In this document: positions 1 to 14,642 of the stretch, in pieces
Layout of the letters: every line of letters starts with the position of its first letter
Numbering within the stretch: position 1 is the stretch's first letter
Assembly: GCA_037975125.1 (NCBI GenBank)
Contig: CM075854.1
Location: 61,167,926-61,231,925, forward strand
Length of the DNA stretch: 64,000 nucleotides
Direction: 5' to 3'
Source: Latrodectus hesperus
Taxonomy: Eukaryota > Arthropoda > Arachnida > Araneae > Theridiidae
Translations under genes and position numbers: made by a program
The notes under the pieces: generated by a model
Told to the model about the DNA's origin: nothing
Database searches by the model: none
Seen by the model: only the letters and a program-made list of their open reading frames with translations

Positions 1-18
1 ACTGGATTAAAGTTGGAA

Positions 19-800
19 CTAAATATTTTCAGAAAGTGAGGAAGCGATTTTACAGGTATAAATTTTTTTAAAAAAAGTTCTCCACTGCAGAATTATCTTC
101 TGAAACATCAAAATGTTCCATGATACAAGTAGATAACTGTTCAGAAATAGTCTACATGAAAAGTGATTTGACGAATTTTGAAAGAAATGAAATCCTTTTT
201 TAGTGAAATCTGTTCTCAAATCTAAAATAATTATATGTATAATTTGCTGCTATAAGGATTTGTTGAAGATATCTGCTTCTCAAGGGTTTGTTTTAAACCA
301 GCAAAATGTTTGCATTCACCATAGATGATATTTTTTTAAAGAGTTCCAGCTTTTTTGAGAATGAAGCAGTGTTTATATTCCAAAAATATCTTTATCATTA
401 TCTTAAAGTTTCAAATTGAGGGTGTATATTTTACGATGACATCAGCGAGAAAAGTAAAATTCTGCAATCACACAAACCTTAACATTTAATTTACAGAACG
501 AGTCACGTCATTCTTTCAAATGTTTTGGCAAAATAGGAAACGTCTCTTGCAAGCTTTGTTAAATCTTGCCTCTCAAAGAACTTTCGTTAGGAGCAATCGT
601 TCACCATACTGGCTCTCTAATGCCTCTGTCAGTTCTCTGAATAAATATCTCTGAATTGCATGTACTCTAATATTGTTCACTATCTTTATGACCCTTTCCC
701 TAATACCGTTCAAATTTAAGAACTTCCTACACAATGATTTGATGTTAAAACAGAAATTTTGGAAAACTGCTGTTTTATGACACAAGGTTAGAAATCTCAT
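19..800 (-). pseudogene. hAT-type transposase relic (ZBED/GTF2IRD2-like), cut by the window edge
   Basis: On the minus strand, 800 to 573 reads as 75 residues containing SLCRKFLNLNG, then VIKIVNNIRVHAIQR and LESQYGERLLLTKV. This order resembles the conserved core of domesticated and mobile hAT-like proteins of the ZBED/GTF2IRD2 group, where an IH..LC.K segment is followed by an IRARAL..R..F segment and a LL.HTEVRWLSRG motif. The expected W after the last motif is replaced by a stop. Further along the strand (219 to 19) another frame continues with a DFTKKGFHFF segment that could be the region before the dimerisation domain. Frames change several times, so this is a dead copy. The C-terminal part would lie left of the window. 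Family assignment is from motif memory and moderately sure; the lower half is weaker. Confidence 0.55.
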
Positions 801-2205
<1,405 letters not shown>

Positions 2206-2389
2206 ATTAAAATAACTCTAAATATTATTCCTATTTTCATGCCTTGAAGAAGTCAATATGTGCTTTCTATATTTTCTTAAATATACCAGAATAAATATTA
2301 AATTAACATTTTCTTAGAAATATTTTGAAATAATTTAGAATTTGATTATAGTAAAAAAAATTGGTTATATTTTCAATTTTGTCTTAAAT

Positions 2390-2413
2390 TATATATATAT
2401 ATATATATATATA
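2390..2413. repeat. Short (TA)n microsatellite
   Basis: About 12 TA units, uninterrupted, in AT-rich DNA. Confidence 0.9.
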
Positions 2414-4210
2414 AATTTGATCAGCATTTCCTCTATCCACTTTAATTATTTCCTATCTGTCGTTATTAAGAAGTAATAGATAATACGTATTTTCTGTAAA
2501 TGACAATTTTCTTAGCAAAAAACCTGTTTTAATTTTATGTATACCATTTTTTATTATAAATCCCATAAAAACCCTGTAAAAGCATCTCAATACTCTGGGG
2601 ACACTTTTAATTCGTTTTAAATAAAAAATAATGAAAGTAAAATGAAAAAAAATCTGCTTTAATATATTCAGCAATATAATTTTTCATAAATCCTACTCCA
2701 TTTTTTAAAATGCAAATATTTCTATATAGTGTGTTTTCCAAAATCCACTTTTATAAGCCTTGAAAATTGTGGGTATTTTGTTATTATTTTATTTAGATTA
2801 TCGGAATAAAATAGCAAGATAATGCGAATTGATTGAAGATCAGATATTGTATGTCATTTTCTCAGCATCTTTTTCATATAACAGGTCAGTATATAGGCCA
2901 TAACTTCGTAGAGGAGATCTTGTCAAATGAGTAATGAAATATTGTAAATTGAGATAGATTACACTTGCCTAACGCTTTTATGATTCGCTGATAATTTCCT
3001 ATCGTCGGTATTTTATTCCCTTATGACTATGTTATGTTTCTCATGCAGACATACTTTGATAAAAAGCATAAATAAAAGTGTGAGATGTATGTATAAAGAT
3101 ATAATATATATATGTGTGTGTGTATTACATTAACGTATTTAAAAAGAGAATCATTGACTTATCTATGCATACATTTATGTTTTTAATACCTATCAACGTA
3201 TTTTCGTACGCATTTTTTAATTATTAAAACAAAAAATAAAATTAAAATTAAGTTTTGAAAAAATACTTTTATAATCTTTAAATTTTCTGCATATGTCAAG
3301 TATCAAAAATAAAGAATAATATTGTGTGTGTTTAGGTTGTGAAACATCGTGAAAACATTTAAAAATAGTTTATTAAATTGATAATTTTATTTTTAAATAC
3401 ACTTTCACAGAGCTAAAAGTAAAGGTTTAATTCAATTAATTATGTATATTAAGCACTTTCTGGAAAATGTGTCTTCATTATCATAACAAATCTTAATTTT
3501 TGTACTGGATTGATTGATTTATTCTATGCATTGAAATAGGTGAACTCTTTTAAATAGTATTTCCAGGAATTGTACTCGAGAGTATTCTAATTTATGAAAC
3601 GTCACATAGAATTCATATTGTATTAAAACGTCACCAATGTATAATTTTCAAAATGGAAATATAAACTCCAGATTTTCGTGTTTTTATAATTTTTTTAAAT
3701 TTTCTTATCCAAATATAACTTAAAGCAATGCCCTCCTCTAAAAATATTTTTCTAGAAGTGGCACTCACTGTGTTTTATGTAACTTTACGTTCACCAAAAG
3801 CAACAGAGTTTGTAGCTTATATTGACACTTAACTGAAAATTTTAAATTTCTCTCATAAAAATGCTAGATTTTTTTAACTCGATATTTCATTTGCTATTTT
3901 AAAGATGTTTATAAATTTTATCGATCAATTTATCATTCATAATCATTAGTGTTTTTAAAAAAGCAAACATTTCACCCTTTTACTATCAAAATATCAGCAC
4001 CTTAGAATATTTATAAGTTATCCTTGTGGAAATCAGATTTTATATGACAAAGAATCAGAATGCTTTTCGAGACTTCTGTTCAGTTTCTAAAGGGATCAAA
4101 CCAAATTTGTTATTTAAGACTTATTATTACATAAGAATATTTTATTGCAGCTAAATTTATTGCTAGATATGTATAGAAAAATGTAGCACTCTTAACTGTT
4201 TTGTATAATT
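2414..4210. other. AT-rich stretch; only a short dispersed repeat seen
   Basis: No coding frame or transposon ends were recognised apart from the repeat at 2900-2985 listed separately. Short TA/TG runs occur near 3103-3124. Confidence 0.5.
2900..2985 (+). repeat. Dispersed repeat, copy 1 (partner near 17.8 kb)
   Basis: The block from GATCTTGTC through ATGAAATATTGTAAATTGAG and AGATAGATTA to CTAACGCTTTTAT recurs almost unchanged at 17760-17840 in the same orientation. The two copies share a 25-base exact core. Similarity before and after fades quickly, so the unit boundaries are unknown. No coding potential and no terminal repeats were seen. It could be a piece of an uncharacterised repeat family. 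Confidence 0.8.
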
Positions 4211-4408
4211 TTAAATATAATGTTCTATAAATGCAAATATTTTAAATTAAAATTTGCTCTGCCCAACTGAAGCCATCAGATCATCTGAAAAGGAAGATCA
4301 GGCTATTCGACCATCTGATTTCTTATCATGTTAAATATAACCTACAATAAATGCGAACATTTTAATTAGAAAATTTTTGCCCTATTGAAGCCATAAGATC
4401 ATCTAAAA
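4211..4408 (+). repeat. Diverged tandem duplication, unit about 119 bp
   Basis: Copy 1 (4211-4290) and copy 2 (4330-4408) share, in order, TTAAATATAA, ATAAATGC, ATTTTAA, a CTGCCC or TGCCC block, TGAAGCCAT and AGATCATCT. The pair sits offset by about 119 bp with roughly 80 percent identity by eye. The space between them holds a partial third echo (ATTCGACCATCTGATT). No coding frame spans it. Two nearby copies of a dispersed repeat are an alternative to local duplication. Confidence 0.7.
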
Positions 4409-4869
4409 TAAAAATTAATTAAAACAACAATAGGTATATATAGTTTCGAAGACAATATTTTTAAAAATCAGATTCTCCCCAGAAAAATTCTTTATGTGCT
4501 TAGTTTTCAGAATATTTAAAATTAATGGAAGATCAGTATATATTTATTCGTAAAGTAGAACTAATAAAAAAGTAAAAAAAAAAAATACTTTCGGCACTTG
4601 AAAGTATTTTTTTGCAACATTGTTTGAGCAGTGACATTTATTTAACATTTTAATTTTATTTCAATACTTTGATATTATACTCATATTCATTAAAGTTAAG
4701 GAGCATGATAAAATCTGCTAATCATGACATCTTTATCAAATGATAAATATTTCAAGATAAATAAAATAAAATATTTGAATAAAAAATATTATATTTACTA
4801 ATAATTTTAAAATTTTTATTTATTTTTATTAGTATCTATATATAAAAGACAAATTGTAGTTGATTTAGT

Positions 4870-5070
4870 AGTCAAACGTGCAGCTAAATGGTTAGCGCTC
4901 TGAGTTTTCTGTTTAACAGTTTATAGGATTGATTCCAAAACAGCTTGTAGTAGCTTGGAGTAAGTAACAAACCAGATAGTTCTCGCGTGTAAAACGTTAC
5001 CGTATACAGCGACAACCAACTGACCGTGGGTGAATTGCCAATGCCTAAATCATTGCATCTAAAATGCTTG
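4870..5070 (+). repeat. tRNA-derived SINE, old copy
   Basis: A box A-like stretch (GCAGCTAAATGGTTAGCGCT) is followed about 40 bases later by a box B-like stretch (GGATTGATTCC). The head matches the minus-strand SINE at 9181-9357, sharing TGGTTAGCGCTCT and a TTCTGTTYAACAGTTT segment, so both belong to one family. The box B has lost the central TTCGA, which suggests this copy is inactive. The 3' boundary is unclear. Confidence 0.7.
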
Positions 5071-6926
5071 TGTTTTTAATTCGTGTGTTTGATTCTCATT
5101 ACTTTAATTCAATTCGAAATGCAATTTTAAATTTATCTTGTCAAGTTTGTCCATTAGTGCAAAAAATTGTTGTACAGTGATGTACCAATCCAATTCAAAC
5201 TTTGGGACAAAATTAACACTTAATTAACGTTATACTGCTTTATTTATGTATATCAGACTGATTAATGATTCATATGGATGCGTTTTGCAGTTAGGTTCAT
5301 TTTTTTATTCTTAATAACTTTTAAAAATTAGTAATTATTATTTAATATAAACTTTATTATTCTTGTATAACACTGAATTCTCCACTTGCATACTCCTACG
5401 TATAACTTCGGAAATTTTTTTTCTCTGAAGATAAGAAATATCTTAATGATTAATAGACAGGTAAAAACATTCATAGGTTTTCAAATAGAAATAATTCCCA
5501 ATCTTGACAATGAGTGCTCAATTCACGTGAATTGGGTACTTCATTTTTACTTAAGTATTTGAATTAATAACTGTCTAAGGATTCATTGATAATAATTAAT
5601 TTAATGAATTTAAATAGGTTTGAATGAAAATATAAATTTATTCAATGTATACTGAACTGCTAAAAATATCTTAATTCGTACACAGATTTATTATTAACTT
5701 CGGAAAAAATACTTAAAAATCTTCAATGAAACAGCTGTTTGAAAAATATATTTACAAATTCTAGTAGCTCTAAAGTAGAAAAACTTCATGAAACTAGAAT
5801 TTATCTCTTTGCACATAAATTAATTTATTGAACTTAAAAATATCTCAGCATGAAACCAACAGAGCTGCCGAGAACATTGAAACTTACAACACAAAGATCT
5901 AACTCTACGTATTTTAATTTATCGTGTAAAAATAATTAAGTTAACATTTTATTGTCTCATAAAACCAGAATAAGTATCTACTGTTCATAATTTTCAGAAA
6001 TATTTTATGTCCTTTTTATTGGCTACAATTTTGTTACAGAAATATCCAACTTATATACATATAATCTCTTTTGAAAATCTTAAACCACATGTGAAATGGT
6101 TTCAAAAGTAATTCCATAATTAAATCAGTAGATTGCAATAAATTCTGTAATTACATTTATAATGAAATAAAAATTGTATTTAATAATACAATTTTATAGG
6201 AAAATCTTATGACTACCATTAAGCAATGTAAAATATTTTTTATTAATTTTAATTACATTCTTTTGAATTTTTACGAACAGCTAAACAATAAAATTTCCTA
6301 TAATCAAATATTTCTTTGAATAGTTGAATATAGAATTTTAAAATTGATTTTGAATTAGGAAATATAATAAGTATAAATATGTAATATTGAATTCCTAATG
6401 TTAAATAAATAAAAGACATTGTTGAATGAGATTTTTTTGAATTGATTTAGGGTGAAACCTAATTGAAAGAATGGAATTCTTAACGTAATTTAACTCATTC
6501 ATTTTCCCTTTTTATATAATTTAAAAATTTACTTTAATGATTGTCTACATATTTTAACTCATATTTTATATGATAGTGATATTTAAGCTAAAATAATGAT
6601 AAAAATAAAAAATCATATGCAATAAAACTTAAATATCCTTCACAGATTTCTAAATTGGTATTATTAATGTAAAGACACATAATTTAAAAATTTTGCTTAC
6701 AAACATCGCATGAAGCATTTAGTAATTGAATTTGCTAATATGGCTTTAAAATTACAGAAGAATTATAGAATATTAGAAACTTATTCACACACATTAGAAT
6801 ATATTTGTTGAAATCTCCTTTTTAAAATAACTACAAATATCAATAAAAATATAAGTTATCTTGATATATAAGTTTTTTTGATTTCAGAAACTAATTTGAT
6901 TATTTTCTTTATTTGCTTTTCTTCAT
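5071..6926. other. AT-rich stretch with no recognised feature
   Basis: Very AT-rich, no frame or repeat that I could support. Confidence 0.5.
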
Positions 6927-6954
6927 GGCGTTCCAGTTTTAATGGCCAGCAGTG
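6927..6954 (+). mobile_element. Isolated Tc1-type 3' terminal repeat relic
   Basis: The 28 bases ending GGCCAGCAGTG followed by TA match the right end of the Tc1 element at 14643-16074 (16047-16074) at about 21 of 28 positions. No transposase frame lies to its left, and no matching left end was found. It is probably the remnant of an old insertion. Confidence 0.5.
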
Positions 6955-6956
6955 TA

Positions 6957-8049
6957 TTTAAGATGCATGGAAGATCTGATAAAAAATAACTAAAAATAAA
7001 TTTGAATTTGATAATAGTTTTCACTCAAACTATGGTATAAATTAATGGTACTTTTGAAGTCTCACAAAATATTTTGTCATATTTTAGGTACAAAAATATC
7101 AAATTTCAAACCCATATTTACATACTCTGCAATATTATATTAATTTTGAAGATAAGTAGAATTTTTAAGATAGTTTTTGATAAAAAAAATAATTTTGTTG
7201 TTGGTTAGATTGTGGAAAATGCAACAACTATAAAAAATAAACGCTTGATTGCGAGTATTACATGATCACCTGCTTGCTTATTTATTTATTTTTTTTTGAT
7301 AGAAATGTGTTTAGTATTTCTGTTCCTTGGATAATTTGGATATTTAAGACTATTTCGAAAGTGAATCATGTGTATTTGAAGAATACTAGACCCGTGTTCA
7401 GCAAAGTGAATAAACTCAATAGTTTTTCTACAGCTCCAGATCAAGAAACTTTTATATGTTACTGCACGATTCAACAATGTTTCAAATTGTAAAATACTAT
7501 TTCCAAATGTATTTTATTATCATGAAGCTCATTAATGATTTCATTAATATGTGAGTAAATAGTTACAAAAGTTATTTTATTTATAGTTGGAAACAGAATT
7601 ATATAAGAGATAACACTTTAAGAGATAACAATTAAGAGATAACACTTTGTAATAGAAATTATTATGTTATCAAAATTTCGATATAAATATTCAAATGCAA
7701 TGGTATTTTATATGCATTACTTGAAATATATGATTTCATGTGAAGTTATCAAGTATCTACTTTTAAAAATAAATAATTAACAAATTATATAAACTTGGAA
7801 TTGAATAAAGCACAAAAATAAATAGACCTGACAATTTGGATAACATGTTAGGATTATTTAAATCAAATACTTGCAAAATCACATAATTTCATTTTAATAA
7901 ATTGAAAACTAATCTATCACATTTGATATTCATAGTGATTTAAGCAGTTCCTTGTGGAGTCTGAAAAGGGCTATATTTGAATCGGAAACACTCCAAATGT
8001 GTCCAGATAAATTAATATTAACAGCAAGTTTTGAAATATTGATTCGTAA
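6957..8049. other. AT-rich stretch; short tandem repeat only
   Basis: A 76-codon frame at 7262-7492 has no recognisable motif and is overlapped by an equally long antisense frame. I do not support it as a gene. Confidence 0.45.
7606..7649 (+). repeat. Minisatellite, three units of about 15 bp
   Basis: AGAGATAACACTTTA, AGAGATAACAATTA and AGAGATAACACTTTG follow each other with almost no change. The array is too short to say more. Confidence 0.85.
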
Positions 8050-8345
8050 ACTGAAGGTAATTCAAAATTTAGTGCTAAAGTGATAAAGTAGTAATTTCGG
8101 GAAGTTTAGATTTTCCAATGAAGATTGAATCAAAGTAAGTAGAGTTCTACTTCAAAGAGCATGTTCCACGAAATTAAATGCATCAGATCGAATCATGCGC
8201 GTGATCATTTCCTCTTGCAATCCAATAAATAAATGGGATGTCATTTATTAACTAGCTTACAAGTGTAAGTGGTGTTATGTTGGAGTGTCAGGTGCAAGAT
8301 GCATGAATAATGATTCATTAAAATCAATGCAATGTTCATGTGATA
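8050..8345 (+). repeat. Dispersed repeat, copy A (partner at 13.4-13.7 kb)
   Basis: It shares a colinear series of blocks with 13415-13715 in the same orientation: AATTCAAAATT, GAAATTAAAT or GGAATTAAAT, CAGATCGAA, GCGTGA, AATAAATGGGATGTCA, CAAG, and GCAAGRTGCAYGAATAAT near the end. Identity by eye is about 65-70 percent, with the GGGATGTCA core best kept. No transposase and no tRNA-like boxes are visible. It is probably an old copy of an uncharacterised repeat, either a SINE-like tail or a non-autonomous element. Confidence 0.65.
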
Positions 8346-9012
8346 ATGATTATTTATTACTTAGGGTCAAAACTTTATACAAATTTATATTACTTGAAAC
8401 TTCATGCAGTTTCGTATGAAGTTAATTTACATTTTATAAACATAAAAAATGTTCCTATTACGCCTGATTTATCTGTAAATGTGCATTTATTAAACATCCA
8501 TTATATACACTGCGAAATATACTCAGTTTTGGTTTTCTATTTAATTCTAAATTACAATAAGCATTATTTATTTTGGCATTGCATTAAAATCATGTAAAGT
8601 AAATGTTATATCACAGATTAATTTCACTTTAAAATAAGGATTGAAACTAATTTCTAGAAATCCTTTAGTGTATTCCATATGAACAAATAGTAACATTTAC
8701 GATTTTTATGATATGGTAATGGAAATGATTCTGCACATTTAAAATTACATTTGAGAAATATTAGATTTGTAGAACATTAAAAAAATCAAATTTCTGATTT
8801 CTACAAAAAGGAACTTTTTATTAAATTGCATAATTTATAATTGATCAAATTATAGTTGACACTAATAAAATCTATTGACATAATTCTTAGTACACTGCTC
8901 GACATTGGAAATGCAACACCAAAAAAAGTGGCCAGAAAATTATGCAAATTTCAGTGTAGACGCACCTTATCGTGTTAAGCATATGGAATGCACAGCTCCT
9001 CAGCGCACGTAG

Positions 9013-9030
9013 GATAACATATAAAGGGAG
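9013..9030 (+). promoter_or_regulatory. Possible TATA-type promoter of the Tc1 element
   Basis: ACATATAAAGGGAGG lies about 120 bases inside the left end and upstream of the transposase remnant, a place where Tc1 elements often carry a TATA-like box. This is inference from position and sequence only. Confidence 0.25.
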
Positions 9031-9180
9031 GAATCGGCAGAGTGGGCAGTATTCACGTCGTTATTGCTGCTTAGAAAGTAGTCGTTGAAAATTTGTTCTT
9101 GTTGCAAAGGACACCAGTAATTGCAAAGAACACCAGGCAATCATCGATGGAGTCAGTTGCAGTAAACAGACGATTTTATG

Positions 9181-9357
9181 GTTTGGTTTGTTTGTCGCTC
9201 AACGGTCAATTTTTGCACACGAGGGCTAATTAGACCGGGACCTACGGTTTAAAATGGATTCCGAACCACTACAAACATCCATGCCCAAGGTAGGATTTGA
9301 ACCAACAAACTGTTGAACAGAAGGAAAGAGCGCTAACCATTCGGCTGCCCGCTCGGC
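9181..9357 (-). repeat. tRNA-derived SINE inserted in the Tc1 element
   Basis: On the minus strand the sequence begins GCCGAGCGGGCAGCCGAATG (box A region), continues with GTTAGCGCTCT and has box B GGTTCAAATCC, then a short body ending in AAACAAACCAAACC. It is flanked by a 12-base target duplication with one mismatch (GACGATTTTATG at 9169-9180, GACGAGTTTATG at 9358-9369). The same head occurs in the older copy near 4.9 kb. Insertion into the transposon shows that the SINE moved after the Tc1 element did. Confidence 0.88.
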
Positions 9358-9399
9358 GACGAGTTTATGAGGTGCATGGTGATCGGACTGAGAAGGGCA

Positions 9400-10215
9400 T
9401 GTTGGCTCTTACGGCAAATTGAAGCTGACAGACACCTGGACGCATCCACAGTGCACCGGCTGGGGCGAAGATGGTTGGAATAAGAAACTGTGTAACGTTT
9501 ACGATGAGCAGCTGCAGCTAGAGTGATGTCAGCACACATGGATCAACCCGTCTGATTAGAGGTGGTAGCGTCCCCGCAAACCACGTTTGCCGATATTCTG
9601 CAGCATGTGCAAGGCACACTGGATGTTCTCATATAGAGAGCAACCATTTACTGTCGATTAGTTGCTAGTGGCCTGCGCTGACGGAGTTCGTTAAGAAGAC
9701 TGTCATTACATAGACGGTAACGTCTGGAATGGTGCCTGATTAGAGCAATATGGACAACGGAGTGGCACAGGATCATCTTCTCAGATGAGTTCCGCTTCTG
9801 TTTCTTTATAAGCAAGATAATGACCGACTGCACATTGCTCGCATCAGCCAACATGCCATGCAATTTGTACAGCTGCCTCCTTTACACCGTGCTCGCCAGA
9901 TCTCACACCAATCGAACACGTTTGGGACATGACTGAATGCCATTTGCAGACTTTGCCAATGCCTCCTCCAGAAGACACACTTTGGCAAAGGGTTGACAGG
10001 TAATGGAGAGCCCTTCCTCAGGACGCCATCCGTATTCTCATTGACTCTGTGCCTAGACGTGTTGCTTCGTGCATCATCGTCCACGGTGGTCCAACAACCT
10101 ATCGACCCGACCCTGTTCTCGCTCTGCATTATGCATATCATTTTGAAATGCAGGTCACTAATTGTTCGTTGCTGTTTCTGTTTGCCGAGTTTCATCACTT
10201 TCAGGTAACTCCTTC
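9400..10215 (+). pseudogene. Tc1 transposase remnant
   Basis: Transposases of this family cut and paste their own element in the nucleus with a DDE/D catalytic core. Readable pieces are a helix-turn-helix-like N-terminal part near 9400-9500, the first catalytic block IIFSDEFRF at about 9768-9794, a second block read as DNDRLHIARISQHA at about 9819-9860 (family DNARPH), and the third block PDLTPIEHVWD at about 9901-9932. Only about 10 residues separate blocks one and two where about 90 are usual, so an internal deletion has removed the middle. Many stops and frame changes follow. The long minus-strand frame over 9806-10261 is only an antisense shadow. Confidence 0.75.
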
Positions 10216-10247
10216 TTAGTGTTGGATTTTCAGTGTCGGGCAGTGTA

Positions 10248-10689
10248 TTTAGATAGATCATTTGATGAACAAGTGAAAAAAATTGCTTGAATGAATAAAT
10301 AGGTATTATTCATTTATGTTTATAAAAATAAGTTTAAAAAGATATAAACTTTTAAAAATAGTTAGAATAAAAGTCCTTTTAGTATAACTTATTTCAACTA
10401 TTGATTCTCATATCTTCTATTGAAAACTATTGATTGTTTGCAATACATACAAAATTGGAAGTGCTGCGTAATTGATAGGTTAGTAGGGTGTTTAATATGA
10501 TATCTGAATATAGCAGAACATTCTGTTAACTAATGTTAATATATTTCTTGCTTGCCGCAAGATGATAGATGTTTATCGAGACTTCTAAATCTATAATAGT
10601 AGATGATGAATGGTTTATCGTTAGTAATAAAGTAATTTAGGATTGCATAAATATAAAAGTGACCTGCAGAGAATTTTGGTATCAGAGAG
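10248..10689. other. AT-rich stretch with no recognised feature
   Basis: Nothing beyond possible 3' flank of the retrotransposon remnant on the minus strand. Confidence 0.45.
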
Positions 10690-11030
10690 TATGCTCATTG
10701 TCCTTCTTCACATGAGTCCAGAATTTCTTGTCACGGACTAAGAAGTTTTGATTAAGGATTGACTTGGGCTATTGGATGTCAATAGTTTGATGGGGAGATT
10801 CTGTTGCTTCTTTTTCTAGTATGTTAGCTCTTTCGTTTCCTTTTGCTTCAGCGTATGCTTTGATCCATGTAATACTTGAAATAATAATACTTGATTTCCA
10901 AACTTGTTGATGTTGGTATAAGAATTTTTGAATATCATTAAGTAGAGAAGAATGATCTTGGTTATTTATTGCTTGTATAACTGAGTTGCAATCACTTCAT
11001 ATTTATATACAAGAATTGCAGCATTTTCTG
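10690..11030 (-). pseudogene. RNase H domain remnant of a non-LTR retrotransposon
   Basis: Read on the minus strand, one frame gives SDCNSVIQAINNQDHSSLL (about 10997 to 10941) with the S-D of an RNase H active site. After a gap and frame change come ITWIKAYAEAKGNERANIL and KEATESPHQ (about 10877 to 10790), matching the family pattern WIKAHxGIxGNExADxLAKEA. A tail segment VRDKKFWTHVK follows. This order is typical of the RNase H domain after reverse transcriptase in Jockey/CR1/R1-like LINEs. No reverse transcriptase could be read beside it, so it is a fragment. It might derive from the LINE that mobilised the SINEs here, but nothing shows that. Confidence 0.6.
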
Positions 11031-11290
11031 GAGATCCTTCATAATATTTGAATCCACAGTGGCATAGAGATATGATGCTGTTGCATACTGTCAAATGACC
11101 ACGTGAATGTGTCTGAAATAATAATATGGAGACAAATCGTGTATACTTTATAAGTTGTAAGGAAACTATAAGCCTGGAGACCAACAGTGTGTGTCTCACT
11201 CACTTACATTCACAAGACAGGCCATCGCTCTTGGAGTCATGAACAAGATTGACGGGACTACTTTGCAAAGCTGCAGACAAAATCTACATT

Positions 11291-11465
11291 TCCAAGCTGG
11301 TAACTGAATGGTTAAAGTTTTGATTTTTAATCTGATGTTTTGTGGGTTTGATTCTTAATGTGAGCATGAATGGTAGCAATGTTTCGGTTCTTATTTACAG
11401 TAGGTTCCATCGAATTATCAATCGTATGCAAAACAGGACAGTAGAATGGAAACATAATATAAAAT
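11291..11465 (+). repeat. tRNA-derived SINE, old copy
   Basis: Box A-like GGTAACTGAATGGTTA and box B-like GGGTTTGATTCTT (11342-11354) are spaced as in a tRNA head. They are followed by GAGCATGAATGGTAGCAATG, like the GGGCATGGATG that follows box B in other copies here. No target duplication was found. Confidence 0.6.
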
Positions 11466-13123
<1,658 letters not shown>

Positions 13124-13135
13124 TATATACATACA

Positions 13136-13262
<127 letters not shown>

Positions 13263-13414
13263 CAAGATTACAAGGAGATTTAAATAATTTTCAACTGCGC
13301 AGTTCGAATAATAAAATTAAGTTTCGTTGTAGAAATGTCAAAATTCTCCGGTGATTCATAAAATTGAACATCCAATTTTCGAAAATATGCTTGGGTAAAT
13401 GCATATCCAATTCA

Positions 13415-13715
13415 GAAATTCAAAATTCATGCTTCAAAAGGTGATATATTCAAATTCCGAGATCGAAACAATTATGAATAAAGTTATAATTTCCCAATGT
13501 GTCAAGGTAAGTGTAAAAGTAGGAGGAAGAAAGGCAAATTTTGAGGAATTAAATTCTCCAGATCGAAGTTCGCGTGACAATCTCCGCTTCCCCACTAATG
13601 AATAAATGGGATGTCACTCATTCATCGGCATGCAAGCAGAAAAGGTGTGAAGGCGGCATGGGAAGCGCAAGGTGCACGAATAATAATTAATTAAAAGTAA
13701 TGTAATGCGTGTGTT
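13415..13715 (+). repeat. Dispersed repeat, copy B (partner at 8.1-8.3 kb)
   Basis: Colinear with 8050-8345. The best kept block is GAATAAATGGGATGTCACTC, followed by GGCATGGGAAGCGCAAGGTG and CACGAATAATAATT. This copy is richer in GC than its surroundings and probably younger than copy A. A 68-codon frame at 13399-13605 covers part of it but shows no motif. Confidence 0.65.
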
Positions 13716-14642
13716 CCCTTGTTTCTTTGGATTAAACGTTTACATTCTCAAGCAGGCTTCCATTATAATCAAGAAAAACAGAGCTTAAAAAACATCAAAT
13801 AATGGATTTGAACATCTTGCAGATAAATGACGCAAAATTTATAGATATTTCTATATTTATGAAAAATAGATATTTAGGAATATAAAAATAAATATTTTTA
13901 TTCCTGTATTTCCACTAAATGTTAGTGAGATAATCAATACTGAGTATTATAAATCTATTCCGATTTTTAAGTGTTAATGTGATAGTTAATTTTCACACTT
14001 ACAATATATATCTATTTATGTAACTTAGAATATGCTGTAAGATGTTATTTCATGAGTCATCTTTTTAAAAATTTTTTTAATTTATTCATCATTCTATATT
14101 TTAAACCATTTATTGCGGTAAACATCTAAAGCAGTCTAAGTAAGGCCAAAAATATGCCTTTCACAGCAATGCATTAATGCGAAGGAGGTGGAATATAAAG
14201 AAAATAAATATGTATGATAAATGCATCAGGTACTGATGACTAATATTAAATTTATTTATTCTTAAAGCGTATATCAAGTCAAGTGTTTTTATTCCTGATT
14301 AATTTCTCCTCAGTTAATTTTTGGTTTTTATTTTTTGGGTATTCTTTTTTACCATTTATGAATTTGATACTTGTCCTGGAAATATTTTGCTGAATATAGA
14401 AAAGAACTTTTAGAGTTAGCTACTATAAACTGTTAGCTAATTCACTTTACTGTTAAGTAAATAATTTAGACCGTTGTTACTGAAAGGTACATTTTTTGCA
14501 TAAGAAATTTATGAAGAGAGAATAGTCATAATCATTTATGGTAGCCTGTTTATTGCAGTGCCAACAAAGGTCCTTTGAAATTCATGTTAATTCTATATTC
14601 TCAAACTCCAAGAAGCTTAAACAACAATTCTTGGAAGGAATA
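13716..14642. other. AT-rich stretch with no recognised feature
   Basis: No supported feature. Confidence 0.45.

Larger units (their letters stand above)
8893..10245 (+). mobile_element. Tc1-type transposon, decayed and split by a SINE
   Basis: The ends are inverted repeats. The left end from 8893 begins CACTGCTCGACATTGG, and the complement of the right end begins CACTGCCCGACACTGA. They agree at roughly 27 of 33 positions. Both ends are flanked by TA (8891-8892 and 10246-10247), the target duplication expected for Tc1/mariner. Inside are transposase remnants in plus orientation, a minus-strand SINE at 9181-9357, and an apparent internal deletion between the first and second catalytic regions. 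Without the SINE the element would be about 1.16 kb, shorter than a full Tc1. Confidence 0.85.

Noticed and set aside
4605..4645. TGTTTGAGCAGTGACA resembling the Tc1 end TGTTTTGAGCAGTGTA
   Set aside because: Similarity is limited to about 14 bases, the TA is missing, and no transposase or second end was found.
9806..10261. 151-codon minus-strand frame
   Set aside because: It is antisense to the Tc1 transposase remnant and shows no motif of its own.
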